The notes: generated by a model not told the origin, from the sequence alone. 6,539 nucleotides of DNA from Spirochaetaceae bacterium (GCA_003246505.1 QKAI01000307.1:1-6539); one strand, 5' to 3'; shown: positions 1-5,256, counted from the first letter of the stretch. Made by a program: numbers and translations.

Positions 1-406
1 AGTCCCCGGTGAAAACCTGGAACAGGTTGGGCGACAGGATATGCCCAACCACCTGGGCGAAACCGGGATTGGCGTAATCCAGATCCTCCTGAATTGTTAT
101 GGGTATCCGGTCCGAGGGGAGCAGGAGCGCCACGGACATGCCCACCGCCAGCATCACCGCCGTAGCGATAACCGTGGAGAGGAGGAGGCGTGCCATGAAG
201 GGACCGAACCGCTTGAGCCTTTTGAGCTGGGTAACCGCGACGGGAAGGGAGAAAAAGACCAGGGGAAACAGTACGTAGCGACCCAGATTGACAGCCATGT
301 CCCCGAGGAAGAGGAGGATCTCATCCAGCCTCTCCAGGGCGGGCAGAAAGATTCCCAGGGCGGCTCCCAGGGCGATACTCAGAAAATATTTCATCCACAA
401 CTTCAT
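1..406 (-). CDS. Cation:dicarboxylate (SDF/DAACS-type) symporter, N-terminal part, truncated by window edge
   Basis: The visible 135 residues are the start of a polytopic membrane protein, probably a sodium- or proton-coupled importer of dicarboxylates or acidic amino acids. The first hydrophobic segment (about residues 6-20, FLSIALGAALGIFLPAL) is followed by a segment near residues 32-60 containing GRYVLFPLVFFSLPVAV, which resembles the conserved second-helix region of the DctA/GltP family. A third hydrophobic stretch (about residues 73-96) follows. The ATG at 406 is chosen because AAGAGG lies 6 nt upstream and the protein then begins at a typical family N-terminus. The gene starts 21 nt after the stop of the SDR-like gene, so the two are probably co-transcribed. 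The C-terminal substrate and cation sites lie outside the window, so the substrate cannot be inferred. The family call is from memory of the motif, without alignment. Confidence 0.75.
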   Translation of the reverse strand, partial: MKLWMKYFLSIALGAALGIFLPALERLDEILLFLGDMAVNLGRYVLFPLVFFSLPVAVTQLKRLKRFGPFMARLLLSTVIATAVMLAVGMSVALLLPSDRIPITIQEDLDYANPGFAQVVGHILSPNLFQVFTGD

Positions 407-412
407 CGTTTA

Positions 413-418
413 CCTCTT
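413..418 (-). promoter_or_regulatory. Ribosome binding site of the symporter gene
   Basis: AAGAGG on the minus strand, 6 nt before the ATG at 406. It fixes the start codon of the symporter and lies inside the 21-nt gap after the SDR-like gene, consistent with independent translation initiation within one transcript. Confidence 0.7.
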
Positions 419-427
419 CCGGTTCAA

Positions 428-1099
428 TTATCGGGGTTCTGCGCGTTTCTCAATGGACAGGGTACTGAAGGGGGATTTTTTTTCCGTAATCCGCAACCAC
501 TTCCCACGGGCCTTCTCCGGCAGATTCTCCGTCAGGTCCAGAATGGATTCGGCGCAGCTCTCCACGTTGGTGGTGCGGGAGAGGAATCCCGCCAGGGTCA
601 CCCCATCGGGTTTCTCCGTCATGAGGGCGTCGGACATCTCCCGGAAAAAGCCGGAGATGCCCCTGTTCAGGCTGCTGTCCCCGTCCCCCCTGACCTGGCG
701 GATAAAAAATAGGGCCCCCCCCTCCCCGCCTTTCAGAGTGTCGAGAAGGAGATGAGTCAGATAGAGATAACCCTTGATCTCCCTGTCCACCATCCTGTCC
801 AGATCGGCCAGGGAGAGATCGGCGAAGGGATCCGTCTCCTTGGGAAGGCCGTCCAGTATGTAAGCCCGGTCAGGGGCTCCCCAGCGGCGGAGCGTTTCCT
901 GAAGTACGGTCCGGGCCGAAAAAAGGGAGGGTTTGTTCCAGGGGATGACGAGGAGGTTCTTCCGGGAGGATTCCCCCGACACTCCCTCCTTGGTGCTGTT
1001 GACAGGAGCCACGACCCGGTTCCCCCGGTCGAGCTCTTTCTCCACCAGTTTTCTTCCCAGCAGAGTCTCACTTCCCGCAATCAGCACCACTTTACCCAT
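428..1099 (-). CDS. Degenerate SDR-like Rossmann-fold protein (probably non-catalytic)
   Basis: The 223-residue protein begins MGKVVLIAGSETLLGRKL, a beta-alpha start like short-chain dehydrogenases/reductases, with GSETLLG in place of the usual nucleotide-binding glycine pattern. Later segments also fit SDR topology: YILDGLP at about residues 93-99 where an NNAG-like strand would be, then a long helix and an ALFFI strand. Where an active SDR has YxxxK, the aligned stretch SSLNRGISGFFREM has no Tyr and no Lys in register, so classical SDR catalysis is unlikely. The frame is open upstream to 1336, but that extension overlaps perR in antisense; the ATG at 1099 is preferred because the Rossmann-like start begins there and a -10 box lies just upstream. 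It precedes the symporter by 21 nt. Cofactor binding and function are unknown. A run of eight G (coding strand; 715-722) lies mid-gene. Confidence 0.7.
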   Translation of the reverse strand: MGKVVLIAGSETLLGRKLVEKELDRGNRVVAPVNSTKEGVSGESSRKNLLVIPWNKPSLFSARTVLQETLRRWGAPDRAYILDGLPKETDPFADLSLADLDRMVDREIKGYLYLTHLLLDTLKGGEGGALFFIRQVRGDGDSSLNRGISGFFREMSDALMTEKPDGVTLAGFLSRTTNVESCAESILDLTENLPEKARGKWLRITEKKSPFSTLSIEKRAEPR

Positions 1100-1105
1100 G
1101 GCGCT

Positions 1106-1113
1106 ATCATAGC
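1106..1113 (-). promoter_or_regulatory. Extended -10 promoter of the SDR-like gene, leaderless geometry
   Basis: On the minus strand the sequence GC-TATGAT, preceded by T, gives the extended -10 form TGC-TATGAT (hexamer 1111-1106). Exactly 6 nt separate the hexamer from the ATG at 1099, so transcription would start at or next to the start codon. No Shine-Dalgarno sequence is visible. The -35 position (TGTATA, 17 bp upstream) is poor, which the TG extension may offset. This is inference from sequence; no transcript start is known. Confidence 0.5.
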
Positions 1114-1154
1114 ATAGGGTCGGAGAAATATACAGCCCCGAAAAATAGGGAATG

Positions 1155-1559
1155 TCAGGAAAGGGAGGCGCACCGGCGGCAGGTGCCCCAGGCGTAAATA
1201 TGGACGCTTTCCCCCAGAAACCCGTCGGGAAGGTCAAGGGGAAGGGTTTCGGGCAGGGGAAAATCGAATACCCCGCCGCACCGGCGGCATTTGCAGTGCC
1301 CGTGATCGCTGGTGTCCCCGTCAAAGCGGATTTCATCCCCCTCGATGGTCAGGGAGAGGGCCAGGCCCGCGGAGGACAGGAGCCTGAGCGTATTGTAGAG
1401 GGTGGTGCGGGAAAGGGAGGGCATCCGATCGTGAAGGGAGGAATAGATGGTGTCCACGGTGGGATGGTTTCTGTTGTCCCTCAGATATCTGAGAACGGCC
1501 ATGCGCTGCTGGGTAGGCCTGATGCCCCTTTCCTCCAGAAGGATTTTCGCTTCGGTCAT
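1155..1559 (-). CDS. perR: PerR-type peroxide-sensing repressor (Fur family)
   Basis: A 134-residue cytoplasmic DNA-binding regulator. The N-terminal winged helix includes RPTQQRMAVL (residues 14-23) and SLSRTTLYNTLRLL (48-61), typical of Fur-family recognition helices. The C-terminal metal-binding domain reads RFDGDTSDHGHCKCRRCGG then VFDF. Residues H32, D80, H86, H88 and D99 line up with Bacillus subtilis PerR H37, D85, H91, H93 and D104 at a constant offset of five. C91, C94, C127 and C130 match the structural zinc site. The Asp at position 99, where Fur proteins usually have Glu, favours PerR, which senses H2O2 by iron-catalysed histidine oxidation. The gene lies 48 nt downstream of rubrerythrin, a classic PerR target, in the same direction, and PerR-like boxes overlie the rubrerythrin promoter. 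No clear Shine-Dalgarno site precedes the ATG; a hairpin occupies that position. Confidence 0.88.
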   Translation of the reverse strand: MTEAKILLEERGIRPTQQRMAVLRYLRDNRNHPTVDTIYSSLHDRMPSLSRTTLYNTLRLLSSAGLALSLTIEGDEIRFDGDTSDHGHCKCRRCGGVFDFPLPETLPLDLPDGFLGESVHIYAWGTCRRCASLS

Positions 1560-1560
1560 A

Positions 1561-1592
1561 ATGCAAAAGGGGAGCCCCCGCGGGAACTCCCC
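1561..1592 (-). terminator. Weak terminator/attenuator hairpin between rubrerythrin and perR
   Basis: GGGGAG (1569-1574) pairs with CTCCCC (1587-1592); the inner bases can add three GC pairs (1575-1577 with 1582-1584) past a two-base AA bulge. Read on the minus strand, the stem is followed by TTTTGCAT, only four consecutive T, directly before the perR ATG at 1559. This could partly end rubrerythrin transcripts and let a fraction read into perR, or it could limit ribosome access to perR. Either role is inferred from structure alone. Confidence 0.5.
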
Positions 1593-1607
1593 TCTCTCCT
1601 TCCGGAT

Positions 1608-2153
1608 TTAGGCGAAATATCTCTTGAGGAGACCGAGGAAGGCGGAGCCGTGTCTGGCTTCGTCCTTGCACATTTCGTGAACCGTGTCATGGATGGCGTC
1701 GTAACCCAGTTCCTTGGCCCTCTTGGCTATGGCCAGCTTGCCCTCGGTGGCGCCCTTCTCGGCTTCCACGCGCAGTTCCAGGTTCTTCCTGGTGTCCGCA
1801 AAGACGACCTCCCCGAGGAGTTCGGCAAAGCGGGAAGCGTGATCGGCCTCTTCGAAGGCGATTCTCTTATAGGCTTCGGCCACTTCGGGGTAACCCTCCC
1901 TGTCGGCCTGGCGGCTCATGGCAAGGTACATGCCCACTTCGGTGCATTCGCCCATGAAGTTCTCCTGAAGGCCTTTAACCACTTCCGCGTCCAGACCCTG
2001 GGCCACGCCGATCTTGTGGGAGTCGGCCCATACGATGCCGTCGATACCTTCGGACTTGGTGAACTTGCTCTTATCCGCGCCGCACTGGGGGCACTTGGCG
2101 GGCGCTTCGGGCCCTTCATAGACATAACCGCATACGGAACATACCCATTTCAT
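1608..2153 (-). CDS. rbr: Reverse rubrerythrin (N-terminal rubredoxin domain, C-terminal diiron domain)
   Basis: A 181-residue cytoplasmic non-haem diiron peroxidase that reduces H2O2 (and in some relatives O2) to water with electrons passed through a rubredoxin centre. The rubredoxin domain comes first: C5xxC8 and C21xxC24 in KWVCSVCGYVYEG and AKCPQCG, the reverse of classical rubrerythrin order. The four-helix ferritin-like domain follows, with carboxylates around E69/E72, an E102-A-D-H105 motif, a third helix with E130/E132, and E165-A-R-H168. The length equals that of clostridial reverse rubrerythrins. The ATG at 2153 is supported by AAGGAG 9 nt upstream. The gene leads the rbr-perR unit and has a near-consensus promoter overlaid by two PerR-like operators, so induction by peroxide is expected. 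This is established for clostridial homologues and inferred here. Confidence 0.93.
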   Translation of the reverse strand: MKWVCSVCGYVYEGPEAPAKCPQCGADKSKFTKSEGIDGIVWADSHKIGVAQGLDAEVVKGLQENFMGECTEVGMYLAMSRQADREGYPEVAEAYKRIAFEEADHASRFAELLGEVVFADTRKNLELRVEAEKGATEGKLAIAKRAKELGYDAIHDTVHEMCKDEARHGSAFLGLLKRYFA

Positions 2154-2162
2154 AGTTGAATT

Positions 2163-2168
2163 CTCCTT
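2163..2168 (-). promoter_or_regulatory. Ribosome binding site of rubrerythrin
   Basis: AAGGAG on the minus strand, 9 nt before the ATG at 2153. It supports that start. The leader from the predicted transcript start near 2204 is about 50 nt. Confidence 0.75.
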
Positions 2169-2195
2169 GGATTGTTATTGATGTTTTGGATTTTT

Positions 2196-2212
2196 TTTGT
2201 AACGGTTACAAA
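2196..2212. promoter_or_regulatory. Fur/PerR-type operator 1 (perfect palindrome at transcript start)
   Basis: TTTGTAACGGTTACAAA is a perfect 8-1-8 palindrome. Its 15-bp core (2197-2211) has the 7-1-7 form of Fur-family boxes and matches the Bacillus PerR consensus TTATAATNATTATAA at 10 of 14 defined positions. It is centred at 2204, the predicted transcription start of rubrerythrin, where a bound dimer would block initiation. It is separated by two bases from the second box. Confidence 0.7.
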
Positions 2213-2239
2213 TTTAGAATGATTACAAAAAAATGTCAA
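2211..2239 (-). promoter_or_regulatory. Sigma-70-type promoter of the rubrerythrin-perR unit
   Basis: On the minus strand TTGACA (2239-2234, a perfect -35) is followed after exactly 17 bp by TAAATT (2216-2211, -10). Predicted transcript start is about 2204. It is the strongest promoter in the window and is overlapped by both PerR-like palindromes, suggesting tight repression with high induced output. Confidence 0.8.
2214..2228. promoter_or_regulatory. PerR box 2, in the -10/spacer of the rubrerythrin promoter
   Basis: TTAGAATGATTACAA matches the published Bacillus PerR box TTATAATNATTATAA at 12 of 14 defined positions, with the two differences at mirror-image sites. It sits over the spacer and the upstream half of the -10 hexamer, so binding would exclude RNA polymerase. 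A PerR-type gene lies in the same unit, making autoregulation likely. Confidence 0.78.
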
Positions 2240-2258
2240 CCCTTTTTTAACAGGAAGG

Positions 2259-2301
2259 CCATGGCCCCTCCCCGGTGAATCCTGATATAATGGGGCCATG
2301 G
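2259..2301. repeat. 10-bp inverted repeat flanking the -10 box and start codon of the DsbD-like gene
   Basis: CCATGGCCCC (2259-2268) is the exact reverse complement of GGGGCCATGG (2292-2301). The arms are separated by 23 bp that contain the -10 box, and the right arm contains the ATG at 2298. The left arm occupies the place of a -35 element and lies inside a further palindrome, GGCCATGGCC (2257-2266). If transcription begins at 2298 the arms act as DNA, not RNA; if a longer transcript exists, they could form a hairpin hiding the start codon. Confidence 0.5.
2283..2291 (+). promoter_or_regulatory. Extended -10 promoter (TGA-TATAAT) of the DsbD-like gene, leaderless geometry
   Basis: A perfect TATAAT (2286-2291) preceded by TG at the extended -10 position. 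Six nucleotides (GGGGCC) separate it from the ATG at 2298, so the transcript should begin at the start codon. No Shine-Dalgarno sequence and no recognisable -35 element are present. Confidence 0.65.
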
Positions 2302-3719
2302 GTCGATTCATCCTTTTTCCTGTTCTCCTTCTTTTGTGCCCGGTCCTCTCCGGGCAGACCGACATCCTCCTTTCTCCCCCCTCCGTCGAATTGGTAGGGG
2401 AGGAGGCTTCCCCCTTCTTCCGGGAGGGGATCGCCGTGGATGTGGAGAACCGGGGGGCCGGAACGGTCAGCCTGCGCCTTGTCCCCTCCCGGCCGGAGAT
2501 ACGGGTCGAGCCGGCGGAGCTGGCAATTCCTCCGGGGGGCCGGGAGAGGGTGACCCTTTCCTACAAGGGGGAGATCCCCCCGGAGGGGGAACGGGTCTTT
2601 CCCCTGATCCTTCTGGCCAGGGGAGGGAGCGCCCCCTCCCCCTACCTTATCTACTCCCCCCGGGATTACAGCCCGGGAGACCTGTCGCCGGAAACCGGGG
2701 AGGGGGATATCCAGCTCACCTACTACTTCTCCCCCTCCTGCCGGGACTGCCGGGAATTCCTGGAGGAGGAGATCCCCCGCCTGGAGGAGAAGCTGGGGCT
2801 GACCATAGGGATGAGGGCTCTGAACGTGTTCGACGAGGGGAACATGAAGCAGCTCCGCGCCCGGCTGGAAGCGGAGGGCGTGGAGACTGACGCCCTGCCC
2901 GTCCTGGATACGGGGTCCGTCATTCTGGCGGGGGAAGACATGATCAGCCGCTCCCTGGAGGGGGTCCTGACCGGGGAAATCACCGGAACGCCGGGGAATA
3001 ACGGGGCAGGGGAGAATCTTCCCCTGGGGATTCTGGTGGCCGGAGCGGGCCTTCTGGACGGCATCAACCCCTGCGCCTTCAGCACATTGATCTTTCTCCT
3101 GGCCTACCTGGGGCTGCGCCGGGGGGACAGGAGGGAGATTCTGCAGGTGGGCATCATCTTCTCCCTGGCCGTGTTCCTTACCTATACCGCCGTGGGGGCG
3201 GGGGCTTTTCTTGTCTTGCGGCAGTCCCTGCGCTTCGCCCCGATCTCCTCATTCCTGCGCTGGGGGGGCGGTTCGGTACTGGTGGTGCTGGGGGCTCTGA
3301 GCCTGAGGGACGGCTTGCTCGCCCGCAAGGGGGAGACCGCGGCCATGGCCCTCCAGCTGCCGGACCGGGTCAAGAAAGCGGTGCACCGGTCCGTCCGGCA
3401 GGGCGTCCGGTCCGCCGTGCCCCTTCTGGGGGCGGCGGCCATGGGATTCCTGGTCACCCTTTACGAATTGGGCTGTACCGGACAGATCTACCTGCCCACC
3501 CTCTATCTGATGATCCGGCGGGGGGAGGGGCGCGGCCTTCTCCTTCTGCTTCTCTACAATGGGGCCTTTATCCTGCCCCTGATCGGGGTATTCCTTCTGG
3601 CCTACCGGGGACTGACCTCGGAACGACTGGGAAATTTTTTCAAGGAAAAGCTGGCCCTGGTGAAACTGATGACAGCCCTTTTCTTCTGGATAGCCGCCGC
3701 CTTTATTTTTCTGCTCTGA
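2298..3719 (+). CDS. Exported Ig-like / thioredoxin-like / CcdA-DsbD-like membrane thiol-disulfide transporter
   Basis: A 473-residue inner-membrane protein probably carrying reducing equivalents from cytoplasmic thiols to the periplasm. Residues 1-19 are a signal sequence (RFILFPVLLLLCPVLSG). Residues about 22-110 look like a beta-sandwich Ig-like domain (VDVENRG, PPGGRERVTLSY). Residues about 137-225 form a thioredoxin/glutaredoxin-like domain with YYFSPSCRDC (C148, C151) and a probable cis-Pro at P201 in LPVLDTG. Residues about 243-473 form a six-helix CcdA/DsbD-like domain with DGINPC (C259) and ELGCTGQ (C393), the expected intramembrane Cys pair. In DsbD the soluble thioredoxin domain follows the membrane domain; here it precedes it. 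The start is fixed by the signal peptide and the -10 box. It is divergent from rubrerythrin and convergent with a thioredoxin-fold lipoprotein, its 3' end overlapping that gene by 17 bp. The client protein is not known. Confidence 0.82.
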   Translation: MGRFILFPVLLLLCPVLSGQTDILLSPPSVELVGEEASPFFREGIAVDVENRGAGTVSLRLVPSRPEIRVEPAELAIPPGGRERVTLSYKGEIPPEGERVFPLILLARGGSAPSPYLIYSPRDYSPGDLSPETGEGDIQLTYYFSPSCRDCREFLEEEIPRLEEKLGLTIGMRALNVFDEGNMKQLRARLEAEGVETDALPVLDTGSVILAGEDMISRSLEGVLTGEITGTPGNNGAGENLPLGILVAGAGLLDGINPCAFSTLIFLLAYLGLRRGDRREILQVGIIFSLAVFLTYTAVGAGAFLVLRQSLRFAPISSFLRWGGGSVLVVLGALSLRDGLLARKGETAAMALQLPDRVKKAVHRSVRQGVRSAVPLLGAAAMGFLVTLYELGCTGQIYLPTLYLMIRRGEGRGLLLLLLYNGAFILPLIGVFLLAYRGLTSERLGNFFKEKLALVKLMTALFFWIAAAFIFLL

Positions 3720-4083
3720 CTTCGGCGACCCGTTCCCTCAGGATTTTTTCGATGTCCTCATATCCCACATGGTACTCCTCCCCCAGGAAGAGCAGGGGCA
3801 GGGCGTAGGAAATGTCCGGAAGATTCCGGGTTTCCATGTTCCCCATGAGCTCCCGGTTCGCTTCCTCCGTGCCGAAACCCATGTTCCAGCCCCGGCCCCG
3901 GTACTCTTTGGAGGCGTTCAGGGCGATGACCAGGCCGTTCAGCTCCTCCGCTTTCCGGTAGCTTTCGCAGCCGGGGCACACTTCTATAAAGAAGAAGGCC
4001 ACCGGCGTCGGCTCCGTGCGGGAGCAGCCGGAGAGGAGGAGGACGAGGGCGAAGAGGAGGGCGGGGTAACAGGTTTTTCTCAT
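3703..4083 (-). CDS. Small thioredoxin/glutaredoxin-fold lipoprotein with CPGC motif
   Basis: A 126-residue exported lipoprotein. MRKTCYPALLFALVLLLSGC carries a positively charged start, a hydrophobic core and a lipobox LSGC, giving lipidation at C20. The mature part begins with a strand (PVAFFFIEV) and a CPGC redox motif (C36, C39), followed by helices and SYALPLLFLGEEYHVGYEDIE, which fits the cis-Pro (P96) strand and the closing helix of a glutaredoxin-like fold. It is shorter than a classical thioredoxin plus signal peptide would suggest. A possible weak Shine-Dalgarno (AAAGG) lies 4 nt before the ATG. It converges on the DsbD-like gene with a 17-bp overlap, and is divergent from the sulfatase maturase gene 54 bp away. 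I infer it is reduced by, or works alongside, the DsbD-like protein at the membrane surface; its substrate is unknown. I see no clear terminator between the convergent genes. Confidence 0.78.
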   Translation of the reverse strand: MRKTCYPALLFALVLLLSGCSRTEPTPVAFFFIEVCPGCESYRKAEELNGLVIALNASKEYRGRGWNMGFGTEEANRELMGNMETRNLPDISYALPLLFLGEEYHVGYEDIEKILRERVAEVRAEK

Positions 4084-4116
4084 GAAACCTTTTTACAATA
4101 CTTCTAACGATTGGAC

Positions 4117-4141
4117 AAGGGAGGCTATAATGGATTTATGA
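4117..4141 (+). promoter_or_regulatory. Strong Shine-Dalgarno with three-codon mini-ORF overlapping the maturase start
   Basis: AAGGGAGG (4117-4124) is 5 nt before an ATG at 4130 that opens ATG-GAT-TTA-TGA, whose stop overlaps the maturase ATG as ATGA. The same Shine-Dalgarno is 13 nt from the maturase ATG at 4138, longer than usual. It may act by coupling through the mini-ORF, by loose spacing, or not at all if the transcript starts at 4138. Confidence 0.35.
4126..4131 (+). promoter_or_regulatory. -10 box TATAAT of the maturase gene, leaderless geometry
   Basis: A perfect TATAAT separated by 6 nt (GGATTT) from the ATG at 4138, the same spacing as at the DsbD-like and SDR-like genes. There is no TG extension and no good -35 at 16-18 bp. 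If used, the transcript starts at the ATG and excludes the upstream Shine-Dalgarno. Confidence 0.55.
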
Positions 4142-5256
4142 ACAAACCCTTTACCCTTTTGATCAAACCGGCGGGAGCCGATTGCAATATACGGTGCGAT
4201 TACTGTTTTTATCTGGACCATCTGAAGGCTCAGAAAGCCCGGCCCCGCATGACCGATCAGGTCCTGGAGAAGCTGATACGGGGTTACATGAAAACGGACC
4301 AGAGCGTTTATTCCCTCGCCTTCCAGGGGGGGGAACCCACCCTCATGGGACTGGACTTCTACCGCCGGGTGGTGGAGCTGGAGAAAAAGCATGCCCCCCG
4401 GGGGGCCACCGTGTCCAACGCCATTCAGACCAACGGTATCCTCATCGATGATGAATTCGCCTCCTTTCTGGCGGAGTACCGCTTTCTCGTGGGGCTGAGC
4501 CTTGACGGGCCGGAGCATGTCCACGACCGCTACCGGAAGGACGCCGGGGGCAAGGGCACCCATGCCCGGGTTCTTCGGGCCGCGGAGATTCTGGAGAAGC
4601 ACGGGGTGGAATTCAACATCCTCTCCCTGGTCAACAGCTATTCCGCCGGCTACGCCCGGGAGACCTACGAATATCTCAGGGGGCTGGGATTCAAGTACCA
4701 GCAGTACATCCCCTGCGTGGAGTTCGGCACCGAATGGCTGGTCGGGGAGGAGGCCTGGGGGGATTTTCTCATCGGTCTCTTCGACGCCTGGTATCCGGGG
4801 GACATTTACAATGTGTCCATCCGCTACTTCGACTCCCTGGTCAACCGGATGATCACCGGACGGTCCAACGTCTGCCACATGGACGGGAACTGCTGCCAGT
4901 ACTTCGTGGTGGAGCACGACGGGAGCGTCTACCCCTGCGATTTCTTCGTGCGCCCCGAGCTGCGCCTGGGCAATGTGCGCACCGGCACCTGGACCAGTTT
5001 CCTGGAGTCCCCGAAGTATGCCGATTTCGGCGCCCGGAAAATGCTCCTGAACCCGGCGTGCCCCTCCTGCGAGTGGTTCAACTACTGCCTGGGGGACTGC
5101 CAGAAGCACCGGCCCAGTTTTCCCCGGGAGAAGGGGGCTCTGAGCCATCTCTGCGGGGGTTACAGGAAGTTTTTTGCCCATGCCCTCCCGGCAATTATGA
5201 AAATCTCCGAGGAGGCCTCCCTTCAAATCCGCCAGGCCAGGGAGAGGGGTCGCTAG
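4138..5256 (+). CDS. Anaerobic sulfatase-maturating enzyme (radical SAM/SPASM)
   Basis: A 372-residue cytoplasmic iron-sulfur enzyme that converts an active-site Cys or Ser of type I sulfatases to formylglycine using S-adenosylmethionine radical chemistry. The radical SAM cluster motif is C16-x3-C20-x2-C23 (ADCNIRCDYCFY), followed by FQGGEP, the SAM-contacting GGE motif. The C-terminal SPASM domain has C246, C252, C267, C308, C311, C317, C321 and C339, the order expected for two auxiliary 4Fe-4S clusters. D268 in YPCDFF matches the proposed catalytic Asp of the Clostridium perfringens enzyme. The length fits the family. ATG 4138 is preferred over TTG 4111 because MNKPFTLLIKPAGADCN is the usual N-terminus. 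No sulfatase gene lies in this window, so the client must be elsewhere. A run of eight G falls in the GGE codons. I see no clear terminator after it; readthrough into the iolG-like gene is possible. Confidence 0.9.
   Translation: MNKPFTLLIKPAGADCNIRCDYCFYLDHLKAQKARPRMTDQVLEKLIRGYMKTDQSVYSLAFQGGEPTLMGLDFYRRVVELEKKHAPRGATVSNAIQTNGILIDDEFASFLAEYRFLVGLSLDGPEHVHDRYRKDAGGKGTHARVLRAAEILEKHGVEFNILSLVNSYSAGYARETYEYLRGLGFKYQQYIPCVEFGTEWLVGEEAWGDFLIGLFDAWYPGDIYNVSIRYFDSLVNRMITGRSNVCHMDGNCCQYFVVEHDGSVYPCDFFVRPELRLGNVRTGTWTSFLESPKYADFGARKMLLNPACPSCEWFNYCLGDCQKHRPSFPREKGALSHLCGGYRKFFAHALPAIMKISEEASLQIRQARERGR

Noticed and set aside
1100..1336. 79-codon N-terminal extension of the SDR-like gene
   Set aside because: The extension overlaps perR in the same direction but another frame, is Pro/Ala-rich, and lacks any start signal. 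The Rossmann-type start at 1099 with a -10 box just upstream is more credible.
1152..2159. Long plus-strand open frame (335 codons) antisense to perR and rubrerythrin
   Set aside because: It mirrors two well-recognised genes. Its translation is low-complexity and Gly/Pro/His-rich with no recognisable domain; GC-rich genes often leave the antisense frame open.
2150..2365. 71-codon minus-strand open frame across the rubrerythrin upstream region
   Set aside because: It covers the promoter and operators on the same strand as rubrerythrin, begins inside the DsbD-like gene in antisense, and its translation looks like no known protein.
4111..4137. TTG start at 4111 for the sulfatase maturase
   Set aside because: No Shine-Dalgarno precedes it, and it would translate through the AAGGGAGG and TATAAT elements. 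Family proteins begin at or near the MNKPFTLL start.
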